64,000 nt of DNA from Dongia_B soli (lineage in GTDB: Bacteria; Pseudomonadota; Alphaproteobacteria; Dongiales; Dongiaceae), in contig NZ_JAXCLW010000002.1 of the NCBI RefSeq assembly GCF_034044715.1, positions 186,001-250,000 of the forward strand, written 5' to 3'. Positions 41,960 to 50,282 of the stretch are shown here, in pieces; the stretch's first letter is position 1; each line of letters opens with the position of its first letter. Position numbers and translations under genes: made by a program. The notes beneath the pieces are model-generated. The model was not told where the DNA came from. It was given only the letters and a program-made list of their open reading frames with translations, and ran no database searches.

Positions 41960-42991
41960 ATGCCCGATATCGGCAAGGATCGCGCCCGGCAATCTTCGCC
42001 GCGGAAGCAGGTGCCGCGCGTCATCCGCATGTTCGTCTTTCCGGATGCACATCTGCTGGACATTTCCGGGCCCATGTCCCTTTTCGCTTCCGCAAATGAA
42101 CTGGCCGGATATCGCGCTTACGATGTCGCGCTGCTTGCTCAGCACGCAGGAGCAGTCCGCAGCAGTGCCGGGATCGAGCTCGTGGCGAGGTTCAGCATTG
42201 CCGACGGGGTGAGCCGGATCGATACCCTGCTGGTCTCCGGCGGCAAGGGCATCGATATGCTGCTGCCTGATCGCACGGTCGTCGCGTGGCTGCAACGACA
42301 AGCGGCAAGGGCACGTCGTGTGGCGTCGGTTTGCAGCGGGGCGCTCTTGCTGGCTGAAGCCGGGCTTCTGAAAGGGCGGCGCGCGGTAACCCATTGGGAT
42401 CGCTGTGATCGGATGGCCGAGCAATATCCCGATATCAAAGTCGAGCGTGATCCGCTCTTCATTCGCGATGGCAAATTCTATTCCTCCGCGGGCATTTCCG
42501 CCGGCATGGATCTGGCTCTGGCGCTGATTGAAGAAGATCTCGGCGGCGATCTCGCCCATGAGCTGGCCCGGGAATTCGTTCTGTATATGCGGCGCAGCGG
42601 CGGCCAGGCCCAGTTCAGCCCAGCCTTGCGGGCGCAGGTCACGACACCGGGCAAGATGAAGGCGCTACAGGAATGGGTCCTCGCGCATCTGCATTTGCCG
42701 CTGACGGTGGATGATCTCGCAGCCCAAGCCGCCATGAGTCCACGCCATTTTGCTCGGCGCTTCACCTTGGAAACCGGGATGACACCCGCGGCTTTCGTCG
42801 CAGCAGCGCGGTTGGACGGGGCACGACAAGCCTTGGCATCGAGTGATGCACAAATCGATGACGTGGCGCACCGGCTCGGTTTCGGCAATGCCGAACGGCT
42901 CAGGCGCACCTTTGTCCGGCATCTATCGGTAACGCCAACCCAGTTTCGTGACCATTTCCAGCTTTCGGGAGGTAATGGCGATGTCCGCTGA
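41960..42991 (+). CDS. GlxA-type regulator: DJ-1/PfpI domain plus AraC HTH
   Basis: The 343-aa regulator joins an N-terminal glutamine amidotransferase-like domain (residues ~15-190) to a C-terminal AraC DNA-binding domain (~235-335). The first domain shows DISGPMSLF, SGGKGID and ASVCSGALLLAEAG with the nucleophile-elbow Cys. The second has two helix-turn-helix units including AMSPRHFARRFT and DVAHRLGFGNAERLRRTFVRH (cited as LGFGNAERLRRTF). GGAGGT five bases before the ATG at 41960 favours it over GTG at 41957. It overlaps the next gene, another DJ-1 protein, by 11 bases. Confidence 0.93.
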   Translation: MPDIGKDRARQSSPRKQVPRVIRMFVFPDAHLLDISGPMSLFASANELAGYRAYDVALLAQHAGAVRSSAGIELVARFSIADGVSRIDTLLVSGGKGIDMLLPDRTVVAWLQRQAARARRVASVCSGALLLAEAGLLKGRRAVTHWDRCDRMAEQYPDIKVERDPLFIRDGKFYSSAGISAGMDLALALIEEDLGGDLAHELAREFVLYMRRSGGQAQFSPALRAQVTTPGKMKALQEWVLAHLHLPLTVDDLAAQAAMSPRHFARRFTLETGMTPAAFVAAARLDGARQALASSDAQIDDVAHRLGFGNAERLRRTFVRHLSVTPTQFRDHFQLSGGNGDVR

Positions 42992-43586
42992 GACGAAGAA
43001 CGTCGTGCTTCTGCTTTATCCCGATGTCGAGGTTCTGGATTTTGCCGGTCCCTTCGAGGTCTTCTCTGTTGCGGCACAATGCGCGGCGCTCCAGTCAATT
43101 CGAGTAAGGACCGTCGCGCATCACAAGGCGCAGCTCTGCACGGTCGGCGGCCTCAAGGTGGTGCCGGATGACGATTTCGCCTCGTCGCCGCAAGCAGATG
43201 TGTTGCTGGTACCGGGTGGAATAGGCAGCCGACGTGCCGTGCGAGACGAAGCGGTGCTGGCATGGCTGCAAAGGCAGGCGATGGAAGCTGAGATTGTCGC
43301 CAGCATCTGTACCGGTGCCTTGCTGTTGGGGCGTTTGGGTTTGCTCGATGGCCTTCGTGCAACGACACATTGGGGTGCCATCGAGCTTTTGCGGGAATTC
43401 GCGCCACGCATCGAGGTTCTTACCGAGGCACGGTTTGTCGACAATGGGAAATACCTGTCCTCGGCTGGTATCTCCGCCGGCATCGACATGTCCCTTTATC
43501 TGGTCAGCCGCATTTACGGAGTAGACCTTGCGGAGCAGACAGCCAGGGAGATGGAATATGACTGGCGGGTCCGGCAGCCCGGATAG
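42981..43586 (+). CDS. DJ-1/PfpI-family protein
   Basis: This 201-aa stand-alone DJ-1/PfpI-like protein closely resembles the N-terminal domain of the regulator directly upstream. It shows LLYPDVEVLDFAGPFEVF, VPGGIGSR, ASICTGALLLGRLG with the conserved Cys, ATTHW, and SAGISAGIDMSLYLV. Start ATG at 42981 has GGGAGGTAATG upstream and overlaps the regulator's stop, implying translational coupling. Members include isonitrile hydratase and putative amidases; the reaction is not assignable here. It converges on the CHASE2 cyclase (eight bases). Confidence 0.9.
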   Translation: MSAETKNVVLLLYPDVEVLDFAGPFEVFSVAAQCAALQSIRVRTVAHHKAQLCTVGGLKVVPDDDFASSPQADVLLVPGGIGSRRAVRDEAVLAWLQRQAMEAEIVASICTGALLLGRLGLLDGLRATTHWGAIELLREFAPRIEVLTEARFVDNGKYLSSAGISAGIDMSLYLVSRIYGVDLAEQTAREMEYDWRVRQPG

Positions 43587-43594
43587 AAGCGGGG

Positions 43595-45613
43595 CTATTG
43601 CGCGACAGCATCAATGCCAGCAATGACATCGCTTCCTGGTTCCAAGGCAAAGATCTGAACCTGTCCCGTTCTTCCCTTGACCTGAGCGTTGCCCAGCGCG
43701 CGGAACCGGAAGTCCTTGCAGCCGGATTGCGTCGCTTCGCTGCAAATGATGTCGACGCCATAAGTCTTGGTCAGCCCTTCGAGGCGGGCGGCGATATTCA
43801 CGTTATCGCCCAGGACGGAATAGCTGAAGCGCTGCTCCGATCCCAGATTACCAACACAGCTGATGCCGGAGTTGAGGCCGATGCCGATGCGAAGTTCGGG
43901 CAGCGCCGCTAGAGCATCCTTACCTATGTCGGCATCGCCGTTTCGCAATTTTTCGTTCAGCAGTTTCAAGCGGTAGCGCATTGCCAGGGCGGCCAGACAG
44001 GCATTCTGTCGGTGCTGCGGATCGTCAAGCGGGGCGTTCCAGAAGGCCATGACGCTATCGCCGATATATTTATCGATGGTTCCACCATGGGCCAGTATGG
44101 CATCGGACATTTCGGTGAGGAACAGGTTGATCAGGCGCGTCAAGTCGGTCGCATCGAGGCGCTCGGCAATGGAGCTGAAATCACGGATGTCGCAAAACAT
44201 CACGGTGGTTTCCCGCATCTCGCCGCCAAGCTGCAAACGGCTCGGATCCGCAGCCAGTCGGGCAACCATGGCAGGCGCCAGATAACGGGAAAAGGCCTGT
44301 CTTACCCGACGACGTTCCAATTCCGCCTTGATATAGCCCATGAGCGATCCGCTGCTATACACCAGCAATGAACCGAGGGCCGGATAGACCGGGTCGAACA
44401 ACCAGCCGAGCCTTGTAAAAGCGACCACGGCCAAGCCGACGCCGAGCGTGGCGGCCACACCGCCGGCCACGGCGCAACCGATGGGACCTAACCTTGGCAG
44501 CAGAAAGATCATTGCTGAACCGAGAAAGAACAGCAGGAGGATCTCGACGAGATCGGCCCAATAGGGACGCCGCAAATAGCTTCCACTGATAATCTGCTCG
44601 AGCGCCTGGGCATGAAGCTCGGCACCCGATACCGCGCCTTCGAGAGGGGTTGCGCGCTGATCCTTCAGGCCGAGGGCGCTGGTGCCGATGAAAACGATCA
44701 TTCCCCTGATATCGGGTGCTTCCTCACGTAAAACCTGCCACGCGGGGATGAGACGCTGCGCCTTATGACCCGTATCATAAAGCCAGATATGACCGTTGCG
44801 ATCAGTCGGAACATGGAAAGCGCCGATTTGGATGCTGTCTATACCGTCGTAATGGCCGATTGCGGCGACGCCCTGGGCGCCGGATGCTTTCACCAGATAG
44901 GTCGTTGCCTGTTGAGCGACACGTAGGGCCTCGGCCGCCAGGCTTGGGAAAAACTGGCCCTTCAGCTGCATGATCAGCGGCAATCGCCGGATGACACCAT
45001 CGGAATCCGGCAGTGCATTGAAGGTGCCGTTACCACTGGCCGCCTTTTCCAAGATCGGGAGATTTGTCACGGCGCCGCTGTAGCTCAGAACGAAACGGTG
45101 GGGGTCGGTTCCGACAGAGGCGAAACCGGCTTTGCGCGCCGGGAGACGATCGCCTTTGTTGGTCGACAACACGAAGCCGCTAACGACAGGCGCCTCCGCG
45201 AATACTTGCGCGAGCGCGGAATCAGGATCGGGCAAGCCGGCGAGGGCCTTGTGCAAGTCCTGAAACCGGTTTTCCGGATCCCAGCTATTCCCCATGATCT
45301 GCGGCGAAGTCCGATCAGGCTCCGCAAATACCATGTCGAACGCGATGGCAGCGACCCCCGCGTCGTGCAATTTCATCACCAGCCTGGCCACAAGGTGACG
45401 AGGCCACGGCCATTGGCCATATTGCTGCAGGGTTGCATCATCCAAATCGATGACACGTACCGGTGTTGCCACATAACTGCGCGGCAACATGCGCTGGAGT
45501 TGATCGAAAATGCGAAGCCGCAAATCGATTAACGGCCCTGGATCCGCCGCGCGCAGCACGAGCAAGCCAAGCAGCACGATCAAAGGGACGCCACGCTGCA
45601 AGGAAACATGCAT
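43595..45613 (-). CDS. CHASE2-domain class III adenylate/guanylate cyclase
   Basis: The 672-aa membrane sensor has an N-terminal helix (residues 8-22) and a large periplasmic CHASE2 domain (~30-325: VRVIDLDDATLQQYGQWPWPR, cited as VIDLDDATL; AIAFDMVFAEPDR; IVFIGTSALGLKD). Three membrane helices follow at ~345-425, then a C-terminal cyclase (~465-645). The catalytic domain has the two metal Asp in FCDIRDFS and KYIGDSVMAFW, plus SYSVLGDNVNIAARLEG with the transition-state Asn/Arg. It should make cAMP or cGMP on an external cue. It is divergent from the FecR-domain protein, a pairing seen in other proteobacteria. Confidence 0.93.
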   Translation of the reverse strand: MHVSLQRGVPLIVLLGLLVLRAADPGPLIDLRLRIFDQLQRMLPRSYVATPVRVIDLDDATLQQYGQWPWPRHLVARLVMKLHDAGVAAIAFDMVFAEPDRTSPQIMGNSWDPENRFQDLHKALAGLPDPDSALAQVFAEAPVVSGFVLSTNKGDRLPARKAGFASVGTDPHRFVLSYSGAVTNLPILEKAASGNGTFNALPDSDGVIRRLPLIMQLKGQFFPSLAAEALRVAQQATTYLVKASGAQGVAAIGHYDGIDSIQIGAFHVPTDRNGHIWLYDTGHKAQRLIPAWQVLREEAPDIRGMIVFIGTSALGLKDQRATPLEGAVSGAELHAQALEQIISGSYLRRPYWADLVEILLLFFLGSAMIFLLPRLGPIGCAVAGGVAATLGVGLAVVAFTRLGWLFDPVYPALGSLLVYSSGSLMGYIKAELERRRVRQAFSRYLAPAMVARLAADPSRLQLGGEMRETTVMFCDIRDFSSIAERLDATDLTRLINLFLTEMSDAILAHGGTIDKYIGDSVMAFWNAPLDDPQHRQNACLAALAMRYRLKLLNEKLRNGDADIGKDALAALPELRIGIGLNSGISCVGNLGSEQRFSYSVLGDNVNIAARLEGLTKTYGVDIICSEATQSGCKDFRFRALGNAQVKGRTGQVQIFALEPGSDVIAGIDAVAQ

Positions 45614-45830
45614 GCTGTGTCTCTCGCATGGGATGTCTTGCCGACGGCCATCACTCGAACGGATGATGCTTTTTCCGCCTCGTCTCGAGTATACACTGTC
45701 CGACGGGCATCACGCGAATGACGCGTCCGAAGATTTATTCCCATTCCTGATTTCAGTCCTGGCGCCGCAAATCGAGTCCCATCGCTGATACCGCCGGCTT
45801 TCGACACAAGTCATACGAAAGGTATTGGCG

Positions 45831-47156
45831 ATGTCCGCGACATGTCGCTTGCTTGTTGCGTTGGTGTCGATCTGGCTTTGCGTATTCGCCCGACAGGCTG
45901 CTGGCGAACCGATCGCTAGCGTGAATGAAGTGGTGAACAGTGCGGAGCGCGAGCCGCCGGGCGCGATCAAAGTGCCGGTGCGCTTGTCAGATGAACTCGT
46001 CCAGAATGAGCATGTTCAAACCTTCCCTCGCTCGGCCGTCAAACTGACCTTCATCGATGGATCGGAGATGCGCCTGGATGAAAGCAGCGAGGTGGTGCTC
46101 AGCCAATATGTCTTCGATCCCGGATCGCAAACCAGTAACGCATTATTGCAGCTCGGTGCCGGTGTTTTCCGTTTCGTCTCAGGCGAGAAGCATGACGAGG
46201 GCGTGGTCTTGCAAACGCCGGCGGCAACGATCGGGATCCGGGGCACCGATATTCTGGTGACGGTCAGCGCCACCGGAGCGACAAAGGTCCAGGTGATTGA
46301 AGGGGCCGTCGTTCTTCAACCTACCGGAACAGGTATTGGCGCGAATGTGACAGCCGGCCAGGTCGGAACCGTTGCTGGACCAAATGCCAATGCCTCCGTC
46401 TCGCATGCGGGAGGCGGCCCCTCCGATACCGACCGTGCGCGCAGCACGGCAGAACGGGGTAAAGCGGGCAACGGCCGAAGTGGAGGTGACGCCACCGCGG
46501 GAAATGCTGCTTCTCCCGGCAGTCCGAGTGGTGATTCGGGCGGCAACACAGGCGGTAATGCGGGTGGCAACACGGGCGGTAGCCCGGGGGATGGCAATGG
46601 TAATGGTAGCCATGGCGGGAAACACGGCCCCGCTGGCGGGAAGCATGGTCCCGCTGGAGGGAAGCACGGCCCCGCAGGGGGAATGCACGGCTCCACCGGC
46701 GGCAAGCATGGCCCCGCAGGCGGAATGCACGGCTCCACCGGCGGCAAGCATGGCCCCGCAGGGGGAATGCACGGCTCCACCGGCGGCAAGCATGGCCCCG
46801 CAGGCGGAATGCACGGCTCCACCGGCGGCAAGCACGGTCCCGCAGGCGGAATGCACGGCTCCACCGGCGGCAAGCATGGCCCCGCAGGCGGAATGCACGG
46901 CTCCACCGGCGGCAAGCACGGTCCCGCAGGCGGAATGCACGGCTCCACCGGCGGCAAGCATGGTCCCGCAGGCGGAATGCACGACTCCACTGGGGGTAAG
47001 CATGGACCGGGCGGGAAGCACGGTTCCGCAGGCGGCAAGCATGGATCGGGTGGCAAGCATGGATCCGGCGGGCAGCACGGTTCCACAGGCGGCAAGCATG
47101 GATCCGATGGGAGAGGCGGCAAGTCAGGCGGCTCGTCCGGCGGCAATCCACGCTAG
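45831..47156 (+). CDS. Secreted FecR-domain protein with His/Gly-rich tandem repeat tail
   Basis: This 441-aa protein has a signal peptide (residues 1-~27, ending RQAAGE). A FecR-like periplasmic domain follows at ~45-165 (SAVKLTFIDGSEMRLDESSEV, cited as IDGSEMRLDESS; TPAATIGIRGTDILV; GATKVQVIEGAVVL), then a Gly/Asn-rich linker. From about residue 265 the tail is made of K/M-H-G repeats with about 25 histidines. There is no sigma factor gene nearby, so this is not a classical FecIR system. The ATG at 45831 follows AAAGG; a TTG two codons earlier also fits. It is divergent from the CHASE2 cyclase. Confidence 0.88.
   Translation: MSATCRLLVALVSIWLCVFARQAAGEPIASVNEVVNSAEREPPGAIKVPVRLSDELVQNEHVQTFPRSAVKLTFIDGSEMRLDESSEVVLSQYVFDPGSQTSNALLQLGAGVFRFVSGEKHDEGVVLQTPAATIGIRGTDILVTVSATGATKVQVIEGAVVLQPTGTGIGANVTAGQVGTVAGPNANASVSHAGGGPSDTDRARSTAERGKAGNGRSGGDATAGNAASPGSPSGDSGGNTGGNAGGNTGGSPGDGNGNGSHGGKHGPAGGKHGPAGGKHGPAGGMHGSTGGKHGPAGGMHGSTGGKHGPAGGMHGSTGGKHGPAGGMHGSTGGKHGPAGGMHGSTGGKHGPAGGMHGSTGGKHGPAGGMHGSTGGKHGPAGGMHDSTGGKHGPGGKHGSAGGKHGSGGKHGSGGQHGSTGGKHGSDGRGGKSGGSSGGNPR
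46677..47009 (+). repeat. 42-bp in-frame tandem repeat (8 units)
   Basis: Eight consecutive 42-bp units encode GGMHGSTGGKHGPA. Seven are near-identical at DNA level (C/T changes in AAGCATGG versus AAGCACGG and similar), and the eighth is degenerate (GGMHDST, lacking the last Ala). Shorter seven-residue half-units flank both sides. There are no unique spacers, so it is not a CRISPR array. The near-identity suggests recent expansion. Confidence 0.95.
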
Positions 47157-47286
47157 CAACCGCTACAGAGACGCCCATCGACAGCTATCTGCGGGTTATC
47201 CGGGATTGGTGGGTCGTGACCGGTGCTTGCGGTAACCGTTGCCTTACGGTATCCCGAACAGGAATGGGCTCTGTGCGGGTAGCAGC

Positions 47287-48261
47287 ATGAATTCGGTGGT
47301 AAATTGCGCCGTTTATGAAAACGGCCGCAAGGTTCGGGACCTCGACATCAATCATCTTGAGCAAATGAAGATCTTGGCCGGTCAGTTGATCTGGATCGGC
47401 CTCCTGGAGCCCAGCCAGGAGATGTTGGCGCCATTGCAACGGCAATTCGGCCTGCATGAACTGGCTGTCGAAGATGCTTATCGCGCCCATCAGCGGCCGA
47501 AACTGGAAGTTTATGGTGATACCGTCTTCGTGGTGATGAAGACCTGCCAGTGGCTGGATGGCGAACTCGCATTGGGAGAGACCTGCTTTTTTGTGGGGAG
47601 GGGGTATCTGATCTCCGTGCGGCACGGAAAGTCGCTCAGTTATCGGTCTGTTCGCGAGCGTTGCGAAAACGTCCCGGGCAAGTTGAAGAAAGGCGAAGAT
47701 TTCATTCTCTATGCCTTGATGGATTTTATCGTCGACAATTATTTCCCGGTTATCGACGCACTCGAAGAAAAAGTCGAAGAACTGGAAGGCGCCATTTTCG
47801 AGAACCGGGATCAGCACCGGGACATTTTGTCGGAAATTTCCATTCTGCGTCGCGATCTTCTGGCGATGCGCCACGCGGTGGCGCCACTGCCGGATATTTG
47901 TCAGCGGATCATCCGCTTTGATGTGCCGGCGATGGACAAAAACACGCAGCCTTATTTCCGCGACATCTATGACCATGCTAACATCCTGATGGATCGTATC
48001 GAGGCGCTGCGGGAAACCGTGAAATCGGTCGTTGATTCCAAGATGCTCATGGTTTCGATGCGGCAGAACGAGGTCATGCGCAAGCTTGCTGCCTGGGCCG
48101 CCATGCTGGCGGTCCCGACGGCGATCGCTGGCATTTACGGCATGAACTTCACCAACATGCCTGAACTGACCTGGCGCTACGGATATTTCACCGTGCTGGG
48201 GGTTATCGTCGTGATCTGCCTCGCTTTGTATTGGCGCTTCAAGCGCTCCGGTTGGTTGTAG
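47287..48261 (+). CDS. corA: CorA-family magnesium/divalent cation transporter
   Basis: CorA forms a pentameric Mg2+ (Co2+, Ni2+) channel. The 324-aa product has the large cytoplasmic funnel domain with the long helix ending KMLMVSMRQNEVMRKL. Two C-terminal membrane helices follow, with the GMN selectivity motif (IYGMNF) between them. The last residues are basic (RFKRSGWL), as usual. In-frame codons upstream to 47239 are weak; the ATG at 47287 gives a normal N-terminus. It lies 130 bases after the FecR-domain gene. Confidence 0.96.
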   Translation: MNSVVNCAVYENGRKVRDLDINHLEQMKILAGQLIWIGLLEPSQEMLAPLQRQFGLHELAVEDAYRAHQRPKLEVYGDTVFVVMKTCQWLDGELALGETCFFVGRGYLISVRHGKSLSYRSVRERCENVPGKLKKGEDFILYALMDFIVDNYFPVIDALEEKVEELEGAIFENRDQHRDILSEISILRRDLLAMRHAVAPLPDICQRIIRFDVPAMDKNTQPYFRDIYDHANILMDRIEALRETVKSVVDSKMLMVSMRQNEVMRKLAAWAAMLAVPTAIAGIYGMNFTNMPELTWRYGYFTVLGVIVVICLALYWRFKRSGWL

Positions 48262-48291
48262 CCGGCGCGGCTTAAGCTTCGCGGCACAAAT

Positions 48292-49188
48292 CTAACTCCG
48301 CGCCAGTCTCGACCGCAGATCATCAATCAACCATTTGCCGGCGCGTCCGGGCGGGCGCGTACGATCATGCACGATGTAAAGTGGTGCGAGGAAGCTCGTG
48401 TCTTCGATCAACCTCAGGCGGATCAGGCGCCCGCTATCGAGATGCTTTTCCACCAGATGCAACGGCATATTGCACCATCCGAAGCCGGCCAAGAGATAGT
48501 CCAGCCGCGTTTGCAGATCAGCAAAACGCCAAAGACGACGCCCGATGAGATTGCCGCGCAACGTTTGGGTCAAAGGTGTTGAATCCGTCAAAACGAGCTG
48601 TGTCACTTCCGCAAGCTCGATGCGGCTGATAGGCGTAGGTCGCTTGCTCAGCGGATGCGTTGTCGCGACCACGGGTACGAAGGGAATATCGGTCAGTGGC
48701 TCGGCCTGCAAATCGGTCGCCCCGGTCACCAGCAGCGAATAAACGGCCAAGCGCGCGACACCATCCCGAAGCCGCTGTTCCGGTCCGCCCAAGCCATCAG
48801 TGAAGAGCAGAACCGGGAGTTGCGGAAACGCCCGATCCAGCGCACTCAGGCTTTCCATCAAGATGTGTGTCGGAAAGACCGGATCAACGGCCAGAGCCAG
48901 TTCGGGCTCGATATCGTTGGCAATGCTCTCGGCGCGCGCTCGCAGCAGGTCCGCACCGTGCACCAGGCCCCGGGCGTCCGTGAGAATTGCCCGGCCTGCT
49001 TCCGAAAGAATGGGGATTTTGCCAGAACGGTCAAAGAGTTCCAGCCCGAGGGTTGCTTCCAAGCTTTGGACCGACTGGCTGATGGCGGATTGCACCCGGC
49101 CCAGTCGGCGCGCTGCGGCGGAAAAGCTGCCGGTCTCGGCAATCGCGATCAAAATCCGCAGTTGGTCTAAGGTGAGGCGGTCGATCAT
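48292..49188 (-). CDS. LysR-family transcriptional regulator
   Basis: The 298-aa LysR regulator has its winged helix at residues 4-62 (LRILIAIAETGSFSAAARRLGRVQSAISQSV, cited as GSFSAAARRLG and QSAISQSVQSLE). A two-lobe effector domain follows to the end. Its start codon lies directly beside a 33-bp inverted repeat (49189-49221). It is divergent from a RutE-like nitroreductase gene, a common arrangement for LysR and its target. Confidence 0.92.
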   Translation of the reverse strand: MIDRLTLDQLRILIAIAETGSFSAAARRLGRVQSAISQSVQSLEATLGLELFDRSGKIPILSEAGRAILTDARGLVHGADLLRARAESIANDIEPELALAVDPVFPTHILMESLSALDRAFPQLPVLLFTDGLGGPEQRLRDGVARLAVYSLLVTGATDLQAEPLTDIPFVPVVATTHPLSKRPTPISRIELAEVTQLVLTDSTPLTQTLRGNLIGRRLWRFADLQTRLDYLLAGFGWCNMPLHLVEKHLDSGRLIRLRLIEDTSFLAPLYIVHDRTRPPGRAGKWLIDDLRSRLARS

Positions 49189-49221
49189 ATACGAACCATC
49201 ATTATTTATGATGGATCGTAT
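49189..49221. promoter_or_regulatory. 33-bp dyad operator between LysR and nitroreductase
   Basis: ATACGAACCATCAT (49189-49202), spacer TATTT, ATGATGGATCGTAT (49208-49221): 14-base arms with a single mismatch. It touches the LysR start codon and faces the divergent gene, which fits an autoregulatory operator. Confidence 0.65.
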
Positions 49222-49296
49222 CAGTTTTTAGCCAATTGTGTCGATAGGTGGATAGGTTCATATGCAGAAGTAGTGAAGCAACTGAAAGTCTTTTCC

Positions 49297-49911
49297 ATGA
49301 ATGCTCCCCTCAAAGATCGTGTCCTGCAGCCGTTGGACGACCAAGCGCTAGACCAGCTCTTCCGCCAAGCCCGTACCTTCAATGCCTGGCAGGACCGCCC
49401 GGTCAGTGATGAACTGCTGGCAGAGGCGATTGACCTCGCAAAGATGGGGCCGACCAGTGTCAATGCGTCGCCCATGCGCGTGGTTTTCGTGCGCAGCCCG
49501 GAAGCGAAAGGGAAACTGAAGCCGGCGTTGGCGGAAGGCAATGTAGAGAAGACGATGTCGGCGCCGGTCACCGCAATCATCGCGCATGATCTTGAGTTTT
49601 ATGAGGCGCTGCCGAAGCTGTTTCCCCATGCGGACGCTCGGTCCTGGTTCGCCGGCAATGATGCCTTTATCGAAGCCACGGCCTTCCGGAACGGCACCTT
49701 GCAGGGAGCCTATCTGATCATGGCGCTGCGCTCGCTCGGCCTTGATAGCGGCGCGATGTCAGGTTTCGATAATGCCCTTGTCGACCGGACTTTCTTCGCC
49801 GGCACCAAGGCAAAGTCGAATTTTCTTCTGAATATCGGTTATGGCAGTCAGAAAAATCTCTTCCCCCGCTCGCCGCGTTTCGATTTCGGCGAGATCGCCA
49901 AAATCGTCTGA
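49297..49911 (+). CDS. RutE/HadB-like nitroreductase (malonic semialdehyde reductase family)
   Basis: The 204-aa FMN-dependent nitroreductase-fold protein matches the RutE/HadB group, which reduces malonic semialdehyde to 3-hydroxypropionate in pyrimidine breakdown. Recognisable parts are RTFNAWQDRPVSDELL, MGPTSVNASPMRVVFVRSPEA (cited as GPTSVNASPMR), NGTLQGAYLIMALRSLGLDSGAMSGFD (cited as GLDSGAMSGFD), and the C-terminal INIGYG-like NIGYGSQKNLFPRSPR. The ATG at 49297 gives the family N-terminus (MNAPLKD). No other rut genes are present, so the physiological substrate is open. Confidence 0.9.
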   Translation: MNAPLKDRVLQPLDDQALDQLFRQARTFNAWQDRPVSDELLAEAIDLAKMGPTSVNASPMRVVFVRSPEAKGKLKPALAEGNVEKTMSAPVTAIIAHDLEFYEALPKLFPHADARSWFAGNDAFIEATAFRNGTLQGAYLIMALRSLGLDSGAMSGFDNALVDRTFFAGTKAKSNFLLNIGYGSQKNLFPRSPRFDFGEIAKIV

Positions 49912-49930
49912 TGCCAGCCTTCCGGGTTGA

Positions 49931-50269
49931 TCAGAGGATCTTCCCGTCAAATGGATTACGTCCAGCCCGATCCTCGATCTCGACCACCCAGAGATCAGGA
50001 TCGCGGCTGACTTGGCGGTCGATGTAAGAGGTCGCCTCCGTTTCGGTCATGACCTGCCCCTGATTGGCGACGAGCCAGGCGACATTACCGTCGAGATCGC
50101 GGGACTGGGTCAGCACCTTGCTAGTACCATCCAGGAGGTTGATCTTGACGATGATGGCACCGCCCCAATCATCGCCATGATGCAACACGGCGGCAAACAG
50201 GCCTTCGCTATTGCAACGCCGCACCGTCGCCTTCACCACCATCTCGCTCGGCAGGCGTGCCTCACTCAT
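49931..50269 (-). CDS. DUF1491-family protein
   Basis: This 112-aa protein matches DUF1491, a small family largely confined to alphaproteobacteria. Features are RLPSEMVVKATVRRC near the start, GDDWGGAIIVKI at about 32-43, and a closing VVEIEDRAGRNPF with Trp before it. The function is unknown. It follows the TPP-enzyme gene on the same strand by 13 bases, so the two are probably co-transcribed. Confidence 0.85.
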   Translation of the reverse strand: MSEARLPSEMVVKATVRRCNSEGLFAAVLHHGDDWGGAIIVKINLLDGTSKVLTQSRDLDGNVAWLVANQGQVMTETEATSYIDRQVSRDPDLWVVEIEDRAGRNPFDGKIL

Positions 50270-50282
50270 GCCGCAAGAACCG

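Noticed and set aside
41792..42559. N-terminal extension of the one-TM protein across the GlxA gene
   Set aside because: The region codes for the GlxA-type regulator on the other strand; the extension has no family resemblance and the ATG at 41791 is adequate.
46677..47009. Regular repeats that might suggest a CRISPR array
   Set aside because: Units are directly contiguous with no spacers and encode an in-frame peptide repeat.
46179..47178. Long Cys/Pro-, Ala/Val- and Arg/His-rich frames antisense or out of frame across the 42-bp repeat
   Set aside because: A 42-bp period without stops keeps all frames open; these proteins are artefacts of the tandem repeat.
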